Of a stretch of 64,000 bases of DNA, positions 1-12,837 are shown in pieces. The DNA is from Topomyia yanbarensis (Eukaryota; Arthropoda; Insecta; Diptera; Culicidae), in contig NC_080671.1 of assembly GCF_030247195.1 (NCBI RefSeq), forward strand, positions 298,936,917-299,000,916, read 5' to 3'. The notes beneath the pieces were generated by a model that did no database searches, had not been told where the DNA came from, and saw nothing but the letters and a program-made list of their open reading frames with translations. Each line of letters begins with the position of its first letter. The first letter of the stretch is position 1. The translations under genes were made by a program, and so were the position numbers.

Positions 1-1105
1 TTACACCTAACGAAGGCTAACATTTTTCTCGTTGTTTCACTTCATATAGTTTCGTAGTAAGTAGGGTAATGTGGTCGGTTGCCGTCACTGGTCGGTTGTC
101 GACATTGATTCGTAGGTTCTGTACTACAACCAAAATATTTGTTGAACAAGTGAAAACCTGCTTAAAAGTTTTTTTTTGGTCATTTGCTTAGTGCTATAGA
201 AAGAAGCAGATCGATCAAAAAAGTATGCCCATGGAATATTTACGAGGTGAATTAATTTTATATTGCGGTTTAAAAATTGAATGCCACCGAAACGTTCGCC
301 ACAATTGTTTTTATTCTGCTTTTAAAAAGGTTACTAAATCGGTTGTCGGTTCCCAAACATGGTCGGTTATGTGCACCCCATTTTTGTGGCAAGTGCTTAA
401 TTCTCTCTAATCTAATCAATATGGGTATTTTCGGAGCAGGCTTTACGAGTAAATAGCAGAGATCGATTTTGGACGCAATTCTGAAAACCAAGATGGCAAC
501 TTCCGGTGAACCGTTTTTGATAATTTACATGGGAAAAGCCCATGGGTCGTGTTTTCACCGCTGGGTAGTGCTGTATACACCAAATTGTCACGACCAGAGA
601 GACAAGGGGCCATTCATAAACAACGTAGACCAAAATTTGATTGCATTGCTTGAAAATCTCCCATCACGGTATTACACTTAAATGAGAGCAATAGGAGCAC
701 GTCTTACCTGTGAGGCGATCGTAAGCAAAAAGGTTGCTGCGATCAATCAGCCCTTTGGCTCGTCTTTGCTAACGCTGGTGTGCGTATACGAGCAATGCAA
801 TAATGACTTAAAAAAATCGTGTTGCTCAAGGCATTTAGCTGAATACAATGCGGTCGTCCCGATCTACCATGCCAAACTTTGTAGCGGTAATATTTTATGC
901 TGACGGCCATTTTGTTTTAGTCTTACGATTGATTATATGCAATTATGCGATGTCATTATGCTAGAACAAAAGGAAAACTATTTGTTTTGTGATTTGAATA
1001 TAATGTGGTTGTCCCGAACCGTCATGCCTAATTTTCAATGCGGCAAGGTATTTTTTGCTGATGCGAGAGCTTTTTTTTATTCAATTGCGATGTGGCGTAC
1101 TATAA
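1..1105. other. Gene-free repetitive DNA
   Basis: No convincing gene. Around 430-560 the sequence resembles, in the opposite orientation, the satellite at 4.0-4.6 kb (regulatory-looking phrase 'aagatggcaacttccggt'). At 605-630 there is a lone copy of the AGGGGCCATTCAT-type terminus found at 1106. The short ORFs here have no recognisable domains. Confidence 0.5.
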
Positions 1106-2886
1106 GGGGCCATTCATTTACCACGTGGACAAAAAACCTTTTTTCTGACCCCCTCGTGGACAAGTGTGGACAATTCCTAAACCCCTACCCCTCCCTACGG
1201 TGTCCACAGCGTTGCCAACATTTTTTTCAAAAAAACTGGAACCTTTCTTGAAAAAAAACTGGAAAAAACTGGTTACTTGAAAAAAATCTACTTTGCCCTT
1301 ATATCACAGACTATCAGACATAACACTCAAAAACAAAGCTTCGCCCGCTTTAACGGTCATTTTAAATATATTTGTAGTTGGGACTGTGGCCACATTTGAA
1401 ATTATGGCGCCACTGACATATGATGAAGCATATGGGGGATAGACCACTAGTGAAAAATTGTTCCCAAACCTGAGGGGTAACCCACCAGTAAATAAGTGTT
1501 TGGGACTGTGAATAAAAGATGGAGCTAGTGTTCTGGAAAAATTGTCGGATCGATGTTTTTTGAAGGAATTCCCTCATAGTGTTATGTCTGTTAGTCTGTG
1601 CTTATATTGTTTAAGTCAACGATGCAATGAACGTAATTTTAAGTAAACACGTATGCTCCATACCTTTTACTGAAAATTTGAGTCGGTTTTTTGATATTGT
1701 TGTCCAAGTTAAAAAAAAATATTAAAACATTCGAATTTGATTGAAATTGTAACATTTGATCGAATTTTATTGTTTTGAACGTTTCAATCTACACATCCAC
1801 AAAATTCTGAATTTAAGACCATTTGTTAAACTCGACGATGCGCTTAAGCCTTTCTGTAGATACCACTATAGCAACTAGCTGAGAATTCAACAAATGTTCA
1901 TTAAAATATTTGACACAATGTACTGCCACCTTTATGTTTGAGTAAAATTCATTTGAAATCGAATCAAAATGTACATTCCCGAACCGTTTTACTCACAAGT
2001 TGTATAAAAAGAGTTCAGGTTACGGTGGATTGAAATCTTATTTTGGGGCACTCGGCATTATCCCATGGCTGGCTTGAAAATTCTATGAATCAAGTTACAA
2101 TTTGTGAGAAAAAAAACCTAATAAATGAATATTTAAAAAAACTGGATAAAACTGGCTCCAATTTAAAAAAACTGGAAAAATTTTCCGATTGTCTGTTTGA
2201 CTGGATGTTGCAAAAAAAACTGGAAAAATCCAGTTTAAACTGGAAGGTTGCCATCGCTGGGTGTCCATGTGGACTTTCAAAAAAAGGGTAGTTTCATAAA
2301 AATGGGATTTAGAAAATTTTCCCATGTGGAAGACTAATATGAAGCAAACCTTATGAAAATCGTTCAAATCTCAACGACTTATGATATTTCAAAGATTCAT
2401 CACAAAATAACCTTTGAATTCTTGAATTGGTTCGTAATTTCAACCTCTAGCTATGAAATCCAAAATTAATGTGATTAGATCATGTTACAGATGATTGCAT
2501 CAAGTGATTTAAATAAAAAATTCTAATTCTTTTTCGTGCGATTTCTTATGATTTTTTCGATGATAGTTGTCATAGATGTTTTCAATTTTCACACGTGATG
2601 CAGACGCACATACTATGCTGTTATAAGCAGAGGTGTGCGTCGCGCCGCCGGCGTGGCGCGCACCTCTAGTTATAAGCACTTGGACTATTTAAAAATCTTA
2701 AAAATATTTGAATATAACCGCTCACACCAATGACAATACAAATTTGTTTCATTTTTTTTTGTAAAAGACAAAAATATGACGACGTGGACATTACCCATAC
2801 CCCACCCCCATCACAATGGACAAGCATGGACTTTCTCGTGACCTCTACCCTTTCCTAAATTGTCCACGTGGTATATGGATGGCCCC
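1106..2886. mobile_element. PIF/Harbinger-like nonautonomous TIR element
   Basis: The left end reads GGGGCCATTCATTTACCACG and the right end is its imperfect reverse complement (…CCACGTGGTATATGGATGGCCCC). The 3-bp TAA at 1103-1105 is repeated at 2887-2889. Three-base TWA duplications and G-rich GGGGCC termini fit PIF/Harbinger-type elements; that assignment is inference. There is no transposase, so it is nonautonomous. It contains a second element at 1305-1600 and, near 1.21-1.27 and 2.13-2.25 kb, stretches rich in 'aaaaaactgg' that look like a further degenerate repeat in its interior. Confidence 0.7.
1305..1600. mobile_element. 296-bp TIR element with 7-bp target duplication
   Basis: TIRs begin CACAGACTATCAGACATAAC on the left, and the right end is the imperfect reverse complement (GTTATGTCTGTTAGTCTGTG). 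CTTATAT at 1298-1304 is repeated at 1601-1607. The body (from about 1370) is repeated at 10546-10785 with high similarity. It has no coding capacity. The 7-bp duplication with CA…TG ends is shared by several elements in this window. P-superfamily elements make 7-8-bp duplications, but I cannot assign the superfamily from sequence alone. Confidence 0.8.
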
Positions 2887-3530
2887 TAAGGTGATTTTTG
2901 CGAAATATAATATATGCATGCGGCTGTTGAGTTTTTTCTTTGCAGGCTACAAAGCAGCCATTTTCATGACAGGTGATCAAGCAGGAATTTTGCTAGTATG
3001 AAAAGGCACGTGGTTTACAAGCTTTCACAATTCACACCTTTCAGTTTACACGCTTTCACTCTTTCCTTATTTTGGTTATTACGTGGGGGATTCTAACTGG
3101 ATTCTTTTTACAATAACCGGCAGGATCGCCAATGTAAGAATTTGATTTTGCCAATGCTCAATCTACTATTAAATTTATTCTACATAATTTTCACATCAAT
3201 TTGAAAACACGCTTGTTTGGAATTATTTTTTATTTGTGATCATTTATCATTATTCCCGAAAATGTGGTGGGAGAGCGGAGTTACCCTTTAGACTCCTCTG
3301 GCTACGTGCCAGCGTGGAATTCAGTCGGATTTGTCCTAATCTTTAGTTGAAATATAGGTTGCCTGAAACTCACTCAATGGCAATGAATGCGATCCGTCAG
3401 TGCAATAGTAGTGCGTAATATTCGCACCAGTTTTTCACATAGGTACATATATTGTGCATCTAATGAAGAATAATGTTCAAAATGCCTTTGATGGTAGTTG
3501 AAATGAATAAATTTCCTTTTTTTAATGCAA
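2887..3530. other. Gene-free AT-rich spacer
   Basis: No gene, RNA or clear element boundary recognised. Confidence 0.4.
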
Positions 3531-5050
3531 AAGACATAGATGTTTTTTGAAAAAAAAATTCTAAGACCTTTGAAATGCAAATAACTTAAAGGAATTTTGG
3601 CAGTTTATTTTTTGCGTGAATTTCGAAATTACCACGGTTTTTTTCAAAAAATATTAAAAAAGTCCTTTTGAATGCAAAAGATTTTCGGAAAGCTGGAGTA
3701 GGTACCAGAAATTGATTTTTGACGCCATTTTTAAATCTAAGGTGGCGACTTTCAGTTTAGCGAAATTCGATATAACCCAATCAGTATGGGAAGTACAAAT
3801 AGCTTTAATTAAACAGTTGAATTTACTAGAATTTTAGCAATGTGTTTAATTTGAATCAATTAAAACCCCCAACTCACATTACATACATCTCTTTCTTCTC
3901 TCATTTCCATTCTCACCGCACTCTTCAGGATGCACACATAAAAATATTTTACATTTCGCTGGTTTATGATTAGATCTTATATTCGAGGATGTTTTGGATG
4001 ATCGCCCAGATTTTTATTCGGGAATTTCGGTTAACCGGAAGTCGCCATCTAGAATTTCAAAATGACGTCAAGCATCGACATTTGTCTCCTACTCGTCAAA
4101 AACCATTCCAAAAATATTCATATTGATTAAGTTGCAATGAATCTCGCTAAGCCGGAAATCACCATCTTGAATTTCAAAATGGCTTCAAAAATCAATTTTT
4201 CATGGACAACCTTGCGTTGAAGATGCAGATTTATTTATTTATTTATTCCTGGCACCTACTCGTTAAGACCATTCCAAAAATACCTATATTTATTGGGTTA
4301 CAGCGAATTTCGCTAAACCGGAAGTCGCCATCTTGGATTTCAACATGGCATCAAACATAAATTTCGGGCACCTACTACCATTCCGAAAACATCCATATCG
4401 CATGGGTTATAGCGAATTTCGCTAAACCGGAAGTTGTCATTTTGGATTTCAAAATGCCGTCAAACATACATTTCTGGCACCTACTCGTCAAGACTATTCC
4501 GACAATACCCATATTGCATGGGTTGTAGAGAATTTCGCTAAACCGGAAGTCGCCATCATGGATTTCAAAATGACACCAAAAATCAATTTCTGGCACCTAC
4601 TCGTCAAGACCATTCAGAAAATACCCATACTGTTGAGGTGCAGGACATAAGGAGTCCAGACCCGTCTCTTCCATCTTTCCGAAAATCTTCTAAGTCGGTT
4701 GCATTCAAAAGGACTAGGCATATTATTTGCAAAAAACGAGATAATTGCGAAATTCGCGCAAAAAAACTGCCAAAATTCTTCTAAGTTCTTTGGATTTAAA
4801 AGGACTTAGCATTTTTGCAGGAAAAAGTCTAAGTCTTTTGCATTCAAAAGGACTTATTTTTGCAAAAACCGTATTAATTGTGAAATCCGTGCAAAAAAAA
4901 AAATATTCTAAGTCTTGTGTTGAGAGTTTTTTTAGGCGGACTTTCGAATTAACGCGGTTTTTTCAAGAGGATTTTCGAATTAACGCGGCTTTTTACGCGG
5001 ATTTTCCAATTAACGCGGTACGTATCCCCCGCGTAAAAAAAACCTGAGTG
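3530..5050. repeat. Long imperfect inverted repeat flanking a satellite block
   Basis: About 3530-3800 contains phrases such as 'gtccttttgaatgcaaaaga' and 'gattttcggaaag'. These recur reverse-complemented at about 4670-4870 ('ctttccgaaaatc', 'ttgcattcaaaaggact'). Between the arms lies the satellite at 4019-4640. This looks like a foldback element that carried, or recombined around, tandem repeats. The arms are degenerate and exact boundaries are not resolved. Confidence 0.5.
4019..4640. repeat. Degenerate satellite, unit about 110-120 bp
   Basis: The phrase 'ccggaagtcgccatctt' followed by 'ggatttcaaaatg' recurs at about 4035, 4156, 4318, 4427 and 4541, with 'ggcacctactcgtcaagacc' between copies. 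Spacing is mostly 109-120 bp, with one ~165-bp step containing an 'atttatttatttatt' insertion. Inverted relatives lie near 3720-3790 and 470-520. Confidence 0.75.
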
Positions 5051-5474
5051 TAATACATTTTCATTATACATGACATGACTTTATACACTATATACAAGAA
5101 ATCAATATTCGAGTTCTAAAATTTTGTAAAAGAAAAGACCAAATCGATAACTTGAACCAGTAATCAGCGGTTTGAGTTTGGTCGTCTTGATCAGCTGGTA
5201 GGAGAAACAGGATAATGTTCGCATAATGTATAGGAAGGATGCCCATATGATCTAAACACCAAAAATGGTTTGGTTAAAATCTCGATGTTTCATGCATTTT
5301 AAAGATATTTGTCATCCCAAATTCAAATTCGATTCCTTAGAATTTTTTAGTACCTTCTTCTATGGGAATTTCCTAAGAGAAGAGAAGACAATCGCGTAGC
5401 CAATTTGATCCAGTCCTAACCTCAATATTGAACCAGCTTCTGATTGGTTGTTTTGCCAGTCAAGAGCGTTCATA

Positions 5475-5812
5475 CACGGTTAAATAAAACAACCTGCAGA
5501 ATAAGTTCTTTTAACTTACTTTTGAGTTGTGCGTCGCTTTCGCACTTATTAGTGTTGTCAAAAACAAAAAGAGAGATTCGACTCAGTCGAGGCCTTTCGT
5601 GGAGGAAGGTACTTTTGAGTTGTTTGGGGTGAACTCAAAATTAGGTAAATTCAACTTAAATTTGAGTATAAAAAACCTATCAATGAGTTGTAATTTTTGC
5701 CGTGGTTAAATGGAAACTACCTTCAACACGGTTTACCTAATTTTAAGTTCCCCCACGATACCACGAGATCGAGTCAAAGGAACTCAATTTTAGGTAGTTT
5801 TTCGTTTCCGTG
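5475..5812. mobile_element. TA-flanked nonautonomous TIR element
   Basis: Ends are ACACGG…CCGTGT type, flanked by TA on each side. Subterminal 'gagttc…ttaacttac' on the left has an inverted counterpart ('ggaactcaattttagg') on the right. It is about 338 bp with no coding capacity. The TIRs are short, so the boundary call is moderate. Confidence 0.45.
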
Positions 5813-6158
5813 TAATATTTTCAAACGGGATGAAAAACAGTGCTGCTGAATTTATTTTCGCTACTTTTCATACACATGAACATTTCATGCAAATTGAATA
5901 AATACCCTGAATGACGATATAACTACATGTAATGTTAAGAGAGACACGAATAAACATAAAATTCAATTTTTAAATGCAGCTAGTATTGTGAATTCTTGAC
6001 AGAAGGTCGATATTTGAGGTACAATTATTTTCAGCAATTGTGAAAAAAACATGCAAATGGAATCTGGCAACGATGGATGCTTGTTGTCTTTGGAATTACG
6101 ACAGGGCCTGGTAGATAAAATTAAGAAGAACAAGAAGCCTGTTGTCGTCTCTTCTCTT

Positions 6159-6974
6159 AAGGCTAGTTTACAGTCCGGAAAACGTGTCACGGGATTTGGG
6201 TCCCTGTGTATTTTAAGGCTAGTTTACAGTCCGGAAAACGTGTCACGGGATTTGGGTCCCTGTGTATTTTAAATGGAGCTCGGGATTTCAAATCCCGTGA
6301 CGGGAAATAAGTCTACACAAAAATGACAGTTTTCCTGAAGTGTAAACCCAACCGCGGGAAACATCACGGGATTTTAAAACTCTCCACACAGAAATTCGGC
6401 CGGGAACAATTCAACACAAATTGTTTCCGACGGGGAAAATAGTATTTTTATAAAGTTTACAATTCGCTGCAAGTTGGATACTGTTTGTATTTTTAAGAAG
6501 CAGCAGAGTTTTTGGTTTGACAGTTTGGAGAGATCTCAGCGGGAAATTTTCCCTGATCAAATCCCGACGCAAATCCCGTGCGAAATCCCGTGATCCATTT
6601 CCCGAACTGTAAACTAGCCTTTAAATGGAGCTCGGGATTTCAAATCCCGTGACGGGAAATAAGTCTACACAAAAATGACAGTTTTCCTGAAGTGTAAACC
6701 CAACCGCGGGAAACATCACGGGATTTTAAAACTCTCCACACAGAAATTCGGCCGGGAACAATTCAACACAAATTGTTTCCGACGGGGAAAATAGTATTTT
6801 TATAAAGTTTACAATTCGCTGCAAGTTGGATACTGTTTGTATTTTTAAGAAGCAGCAGAGTTTTTGGTTTGACAGTTTGGAGAGATCTCAGCGGGAAATT
6901 TTCCCTGATCAAATCCCGACGCAAATCCCGTGCGAAATCCCGTGATCCATTTCCCGAACTGTAAACTAGCCTTT
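6159..6974. mobile_element. TIR element with tandemly duplicated ends
   Basis: TIR AAGGCTAGTTTACAGTCCGG on the left, and the reverse complement (…CTGTAAACTAGCCTTT) on the right. The left 56 bp occurs twice in tandem (6159 and 6215). The right 352-bp unit beginning AAATGGAGCTCGGG occurs twice (6271 and 6623) and looks almost identical between copies. The flank is TTAA-like on the left and TTAG on the right, so the TSD is uncertain. There is no ORF of note. The interior is rich in inverted 'cgggatt/aatcccg' motifs. Confidence 0.75.
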
Positions 6975-7623
6975 AGGGAATTTCATGTGACCGGACGATT
7001 AACAGTTTATATTTCCAGCCCGGGGACAACTTGACAGATAGTGCTTGTTTCGTATATGTACCACTAATTTGATGGTGGCGCTAGTATGCCTTCTCCGTAC
7101 GAGTACCACGAAAAACGAAACGAAATAGTTTCAAGAGAAAAGCGTGTTTCGTTACGTGTGTTATGAACGCCGTCAATGCAGCAAGAACAAAATTTAGAAA
7201 AAGCGTATTCCAAAATAAAGAAAACAAGTATTAGAGATTAAATTTATCCCTAACTGGAAACTGTCAGCAAGGTACATAAATCTTATTATAAATTTAACTG
7301 GAAGTCGTTGTTTTTTTGTTTTATTGTTGTGTGAAGTGTGTAATCGGTAAATCATTTGTGCTTTTCGCCCGAGAAATATGAATGAAAATCATTTTGGCCA
7401 ATGAAAGTAAATCACCAAGCCTAACAATTCGTGAACATATGACATCTTGTTTCAAATTAATTAAGAACGTCAAGAATTCTAGAATTTTATTTGGGAATAT
7501 AAACGAAATATGTAGGATTTTCTACACAGTTAGCAAAATTGGTTTTGGATAGAATTTGTGCGCTTTTACCAGAATTCTGGCAGCAAACCGGTAGTGCCCG
7601 GTTTTAGAATGCTGCCAGGAATA

Positions 7624-8382
7624 GGGGCCATGCATAAATAACGTAGCATTTGGGGGGGGGGGGGGGTAGTGAGGGTATACCAAATTTGTGACAAAGTGTG
7701 ACGAGGGGGAGGGTAGGGCCAGAAGTTGTGCGACGTAGCATTAAGTTTAAAACCCATTGTTTAGAGAAAACAATTTAATGATCCTCCATTATTCCCAAGA
7801 GAAATAAATTTAAATTCAAACAAGTTACTTTTGATGCGGTTTTACGATTCGCGGAATTACAAGTTCACAAAAATACGAAAAGATTTGGTATGCGGATTTA
7901 ACTTGCTAAATTAGTTAGTTAATGTTGCTATTAGACTTAGTTTGGAAGCTGAATTAAATTTTCACTTCAGATTCAACCAAACAAAATTTAGTAATTTAGA
8001 TGAACGTATGCTTCTTAGAATCATTGGCAGCTGCAGGATAGTGAACTGAGAGAACTTCTCTTTATGCTCCCCTTGACATATAAAATTCCAAAAAAAAACA
8101 ATCAACACTATATTTGTGATGAAATGGGCTTATTTTGCACGAAATTTGCTGTTATAATGAAAATGTTGATAACATTTTGAAAGGACATGTATTTAAAATA
8201 ATTGAAAAACATGTAATTTTTTTTTCATCACCCGGGCGCTTTGCATGGGACGAGGGGGAGGGGGTAGGTAAATGCTACGTTATTTACGAGAGGAAGGTTA
8301 AAATTTTGTGACCAAATGCTACGAGGGCGGAGGGAGGGGTCAAAAGTCGCCGAAAAAAGCTACGTCATTTGTGTACGGCCCC
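7624..8382. mobile_element. PIF/Harbinger-like nonautonomous element
   Basis: The left end GGGGCCATGCATAAATAACG and the right end reverse complement (…ATTTGTGTACGGCCCC) are inverted, each followed inward by 'acgtagca/tgctacgt'. ATA at 7621-7623 recurs at 8383-8385, a 3-bp TSD. A run of G lies at about 7651-7666. Its termini resemble the element at 1106-2886. No transposase is present. Confidence 0.7.
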
Positions 8383-8608
8383 ATATACAATTATGTTCGA
8401 CTCTTGCCAGAGTTTTATTCGACTTTTGCAATAATTCTGTTCAAAAGATTTTGCGATAATTTTGGTACGAATTCCTTCAGAATTCATTTCGCATACTGCT
8501 CAGCTCTAGCCCAACAGAAAACTAATTTAACGGCGTCCACCGGAGGATTGCATGTTGGTTCGATCTCGAAGATTTTCGGAAATTTCAATATAAGTGGAAG
8601 TGGCTCGA

Positions 8609-9032
8609 TTTTATTTATTTATTGTCGTCAAACAAGAGTAGACTGTTTTGTTACAACGATAAAATATAGTATACACTTAAAACATAAAATTCTAATAACT
8701 AAACTAAACACTATCTGGTTTACATAGCACTACTTTAGGATGTTCTTTATAAGCGAATAGAATTGAAATATTTTTTTAATTTGCTTTTTGTCATTGTTAA
8801 GTCAATAGCTTCGCAGTGCTTGTTGTAAGTTGCCATCATCTGATTTAATGGTCCAAACTTGGCATAATTTGTACGATAATTGTTTGTTATAAATGTATTT
8901 CGGATTCGTAACTGCCGGGAAGGTATATAAAAATTAAGTTTAGATAGAAGTTCGACTGAATCAATACGACACGAAATTATATCGTTTAGAAATGAAACCA
9001 TTGCATATTCTCGGCGCTCTTTTAGACTATCA
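8609..9032 (-). pseudogene. 3' end of a CR1/Jockey-type non-LTR retrotransposon
   Basis: On the minus strand an open frame from about 9032 to the stop at 8747 reads like the C-terminus of a CR1/Jockey-type ORF2: an 'SLKERREYAMVSFLND' phrase, then 'SRQLRIRNTF' and 'YRTNYAKFGPLNQM'. A short 3' UTR follows, ending in AATA repeats near 8609-8625 that probably mark the element's 3' tail. The minus-strand ORF at 13873-16613 breaks off just before the residues with which this piece starts. The two are probably halves of one copy separated by a later 4.8-kb insertion (inference). Confidence 0.65.
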
Positions 9033-10545
9033 GCACCGGTGCGTAAGCAAATGCGTGTGTATTTTGATTACGCTAAACGATAATATTTTATTTAGACACC
9101 CGTTTTCGCACCGGTCGTTGGTAAATAGGTTGCCAAAATAATAATCTGTTTTTACACCGGTAGTTGTTATTATAGTTACGTTACATTTTTTTGCAATCAT
9201 GCAATAAAATAATCGTTTTTTTAATGATATGGACATTATTCAGTGAAAAAAATATTGCTAGAAAGAAAATACATTTATTTATTGAATTCAATAAAACCAT
9301 TTCAGTAATAAACATCGTTCTCTTTTCTAAAAATATTTTATTGTAATGATTGTAAAAGTATTCAAACTGGAAATGTTTATTGAGATTAGAAGTTAATTAT
9401 TGTTTCAATGAAAAAAAAAATGCTCATACCATTAATTTTGCCGTTTGAAGCAATAAACATTGTATTATTTAATTGAATAAGACATTTTTTGTTCAAATAT
9501 GCTAATATGTAATAAAAATTCTAAGAAATGTTATGGGTTCGGAACGGACAACGAATTCTAATATCTAATGTTTACCCAGAAGTCATTGTCTGAAGCACAT
9601 ACTACGGCCGCTCTGAATCAGGAGTGTAATGAAAAGGATCTCATGCTAGATATTACAAACTTGCGGAGAAGGAACCTTTACGACCATTCAACGATTGTTT
9701 TGCGGAAACAGTTTATACGAACGATCAGTTTCGAATACGCTTTCGTTTTTATGTATTTCGAAGCCTTTGAAGAGGAGCTAATACTATATTGAAAAGCCAG
9801 AGAAAGTTGGGTTTTACCAAATTATACGGAAGCCATCTGACGTACGACCTTCAGACGCTGCAGTCAAATATATTCGGATGGGAGAAAAATTGCGCGTTAA
9901 TGTATGTGAGAATACTGCCATACCCCAAGTAATAGACGTTTACACTGATATTTACATAAATTTTGTAGCCCACATGTCCATCAGCTGTGGTCATATTGTA
10001 GACAGCATAGCCGGGTAAACATATCTGGGTTTTAAGTATATTCAAAGGCAATATTGAATCGCAGAATAGTGGGCTTATTCATGAATACTTGGTAGACTGG
10101 ACTGTAACCATTCGAAATGAAAACATTACTGTACAACATGGGCAGAACAGTATACAGTAAAACAAAAATAATTAAGCGATAGTATTTTATGTGTGGCTTC
10201 AATAATAATATTAACTTGCGTAAAATGCGTTGTTTTCCTAGGTTGATACACGGAGCACGTTGTTATAGTAATCATATCTCATCTAACTAACCTAGAACTA
10301 GAATCAGGAATCAGTAGCGACTGGTTCAAATAGCACGTTCCCCATGTTGATCGGAGATTTGTGCTTAAAAGACAATTATCAAAATTCACGTTGAGAGGAA
10401 GTTCCAAACCAATATTCACCAAACACATCTAGTGCTCGTGAACAAAAGGAGTATCGTCAACTCTTTCGTGACTGCTGTGAATTGCGCTGAACCAACAATA
10501 GTTTCTCCGGAATTTCCCCTCAATGTGGATTTTGAGCCAACGGTC

Positions 10546-10785
10546 ATATGAAATATATTTGTAGTTGGGACTGTGGCCACATTTGAAATTATGGCGCCAC
10601 TGACATATGAACAAGCATATGGGGGATAGACCACTAGTGAAAAATTGTTCCCAAACCTGAGGGGTAACCCACCAGTAAATGAGTGTTTGGGACTGTGAAT
10701 AAAAGGTGGAGCTAGTGTTCTGGGAAAATTGTCGGATCGATGTTTTTTGAGGGAATTCCCTCATAGTGCTATGTCTTAGTCTGTG
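10546..10785. repeat. Second copy of the 1305-1600 element (right part)
   Basis: From 'aaatatatttgtagttggga' to the terminal 'agtctgtg' this matches 1366-1600 with few differences (for example 'gaacaagc' for 'gatgaagc'). The left third differs, so this is either a longer relative with a shared right end or a truncated copy. No left TIR was found. Confidence 0.75.
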
Positions 10786-12559
10786 ATATAACTATCATTT
10801 TTAAGAAAACAACAATTAGTGTCTGTGGTATTATAGAGTCCCGTACAGAGGAATGCGCAACGCTGCCTAAAATGATGCCATCTTCTTTGTTTCTGGCACC
10901 CACAATTTTTGCTGTAACTTTGAGTGACTTCAACCGAGTTACACAATAAATTAATATGGAGTGAATTGAAAACCCACTGTTTCGTGGCTTATAGCACTTT
11001 ATTCTTGATACTATTCCATGTAATTTATTTTACATTGTTACAAAAAAAGCATAATAAACTGAATACAGTGTCTTGTTTCGACGATTGAAATATTTCGCCA
11101 TGATATTAACTAACTAATACATTTCTTGCATGTTCTCCGAAAGATGAATATTTGTTTACTTTGCACGATAGGTAGCCATCTGATTGTTCGATAGGTAGAT
11201 TTGGGTTCACTCTGTGCGAGCCTTTATAACATAAACAAGGCCTTTGGCAACAAGTAGCCGTTAGCCGGCGCTACTATCGGCCAATAGGCTTCCAGTAATC
11301 GATATATGAACTTTGCGTGCACCTATGGGTAAAGTAAAGTTCAATCGGAAATTCTGGTTGGTTCTAATTCGTATTCGTAATTCGTATTCCGGCTGATTTC
11401 CCGAAAAAGCTTAACTGTGTAGTATTCCGGCGCCAATAACACAACTAATTCTAATTACAATCGGTTGTATCGCTGGAGCTGAAATACTAACTACAAATAC
11501 ATCTACTTCAAGAAATAAACATTAAGTGCGTACCCTAGAGCAAATTGGTACACACGAATTTGTGGCAAGTTAATACAGATATATATTAACTGAATTCAAC
11601 ATTTTGTCGTCGATGCGGTAATTCCAAAGATGGAATCAAATAATGAGTTATTGCTCAAAAATTATAAATTTGATTCCAATTTATCAGCATGGCAAATGAC
11701 ATAACACGGAATCTTGCTTTCAAACAACGGTCCTGCGGGGTAGTGCAAAATTCTTAGCGTCAGCGATAAGAATTTTTCCATAATTCGAAGTAGCGTACTG
11801 TGTCTTCAACTTTTAACTCAAACAATTTGAAATTCTATTAGATCTTCGCCTGTCAAATGCATTGGCATCGATGCGATGAGCTGAAGCGACAATAATGTAA
11901 TGTAATGTAATGTTCAGATGTGCTCTTTTGAATATCATCGATGTATTTCTCAAATCGTCTTCGAATTGTTATATTTGTTTGTCTGTGCTTAGAACGAGCC
12001 AAAGCATCATCAGGTGTTTGCCATGGCCTGACACGGGTCTTAATCATAGGTAGGTTAAACAGTGGAACGTTCGAAAATTTTTGAACGTGACGTTCGCTGC
12101 TTACCAAATTGGTCATCAAATCCACATTCTTGTATCCACAGTTTGCATAAAATTGTCGGAGTAAGTCAAAAACTATTGCAATGAATTAACAAAAGTGACT
12201 ATCCTAGAATTATAGGACATTTCCACATTGTTCGACGCGGAATACTTCTAGTAAATTTATAATAAACGTCTTGAAACAAGCAATTTCATGGTCCAACAAT
12301 AAATTATAAAGTTAATTAACATTTCGTGTTACTGTTTCTAAGAACAATATTAGAAATGTTAAAATGTAAAATATTAAAAAATATCATTTTTATAAGTTAA
12401 GTACAACCACCCAACCCCGTCTACTCCCGCCCTCCCCTTATTTACAGACTAAGTGAATTGAATTCCAAGTGCATTCACGTTCATGCATTTCACTATACTG
12501 CCTATGATCGCAAGTTATGAAGATAGGAAATCCCATAGAAAACGATCTTGGGTAGTATA

Positions 12560-12837
12560 CAGTCGTGATTCGCTGGTTGGGCCACAGCCTGGCCCAACTA
12601 ACGAATTTGATTCGCTAGTTGGACCGACTGACAAATGTCAAAAACTCACCAAAGGAGATGTTGGCAGTGTAAATGCATCTGTTCTTATCTCTAAATATTG
12701 TCAGATTGATTGTCAAAGTAAATTTGGCACGAGATTTTGACGTTCAAATGCTTTTTAGGTGGACAATGGTCCAACTAGCGGAGGTCCAACTAAAAAGCGG
12801 TCCAGTTAAAAAGTGTCCAACCAGCGAATCACGACTG
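12560..12837. mobile_element. Tc1/mariner-like MITE, 278 bp
   Basis: Perfect TIRs of at least 20 bp (CAGTCGTGATTCGCTGGTTG and its reverse complement), flanked by TA at 12558-12559 and 12838-12839. Inner motifs 'ggtccaact' repeat in both orientations. It has no coding capacity. The TA duplication and CAGT start fit Tc1/mariner/pogo-mobilised MITEs. Confidence 0.9.
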
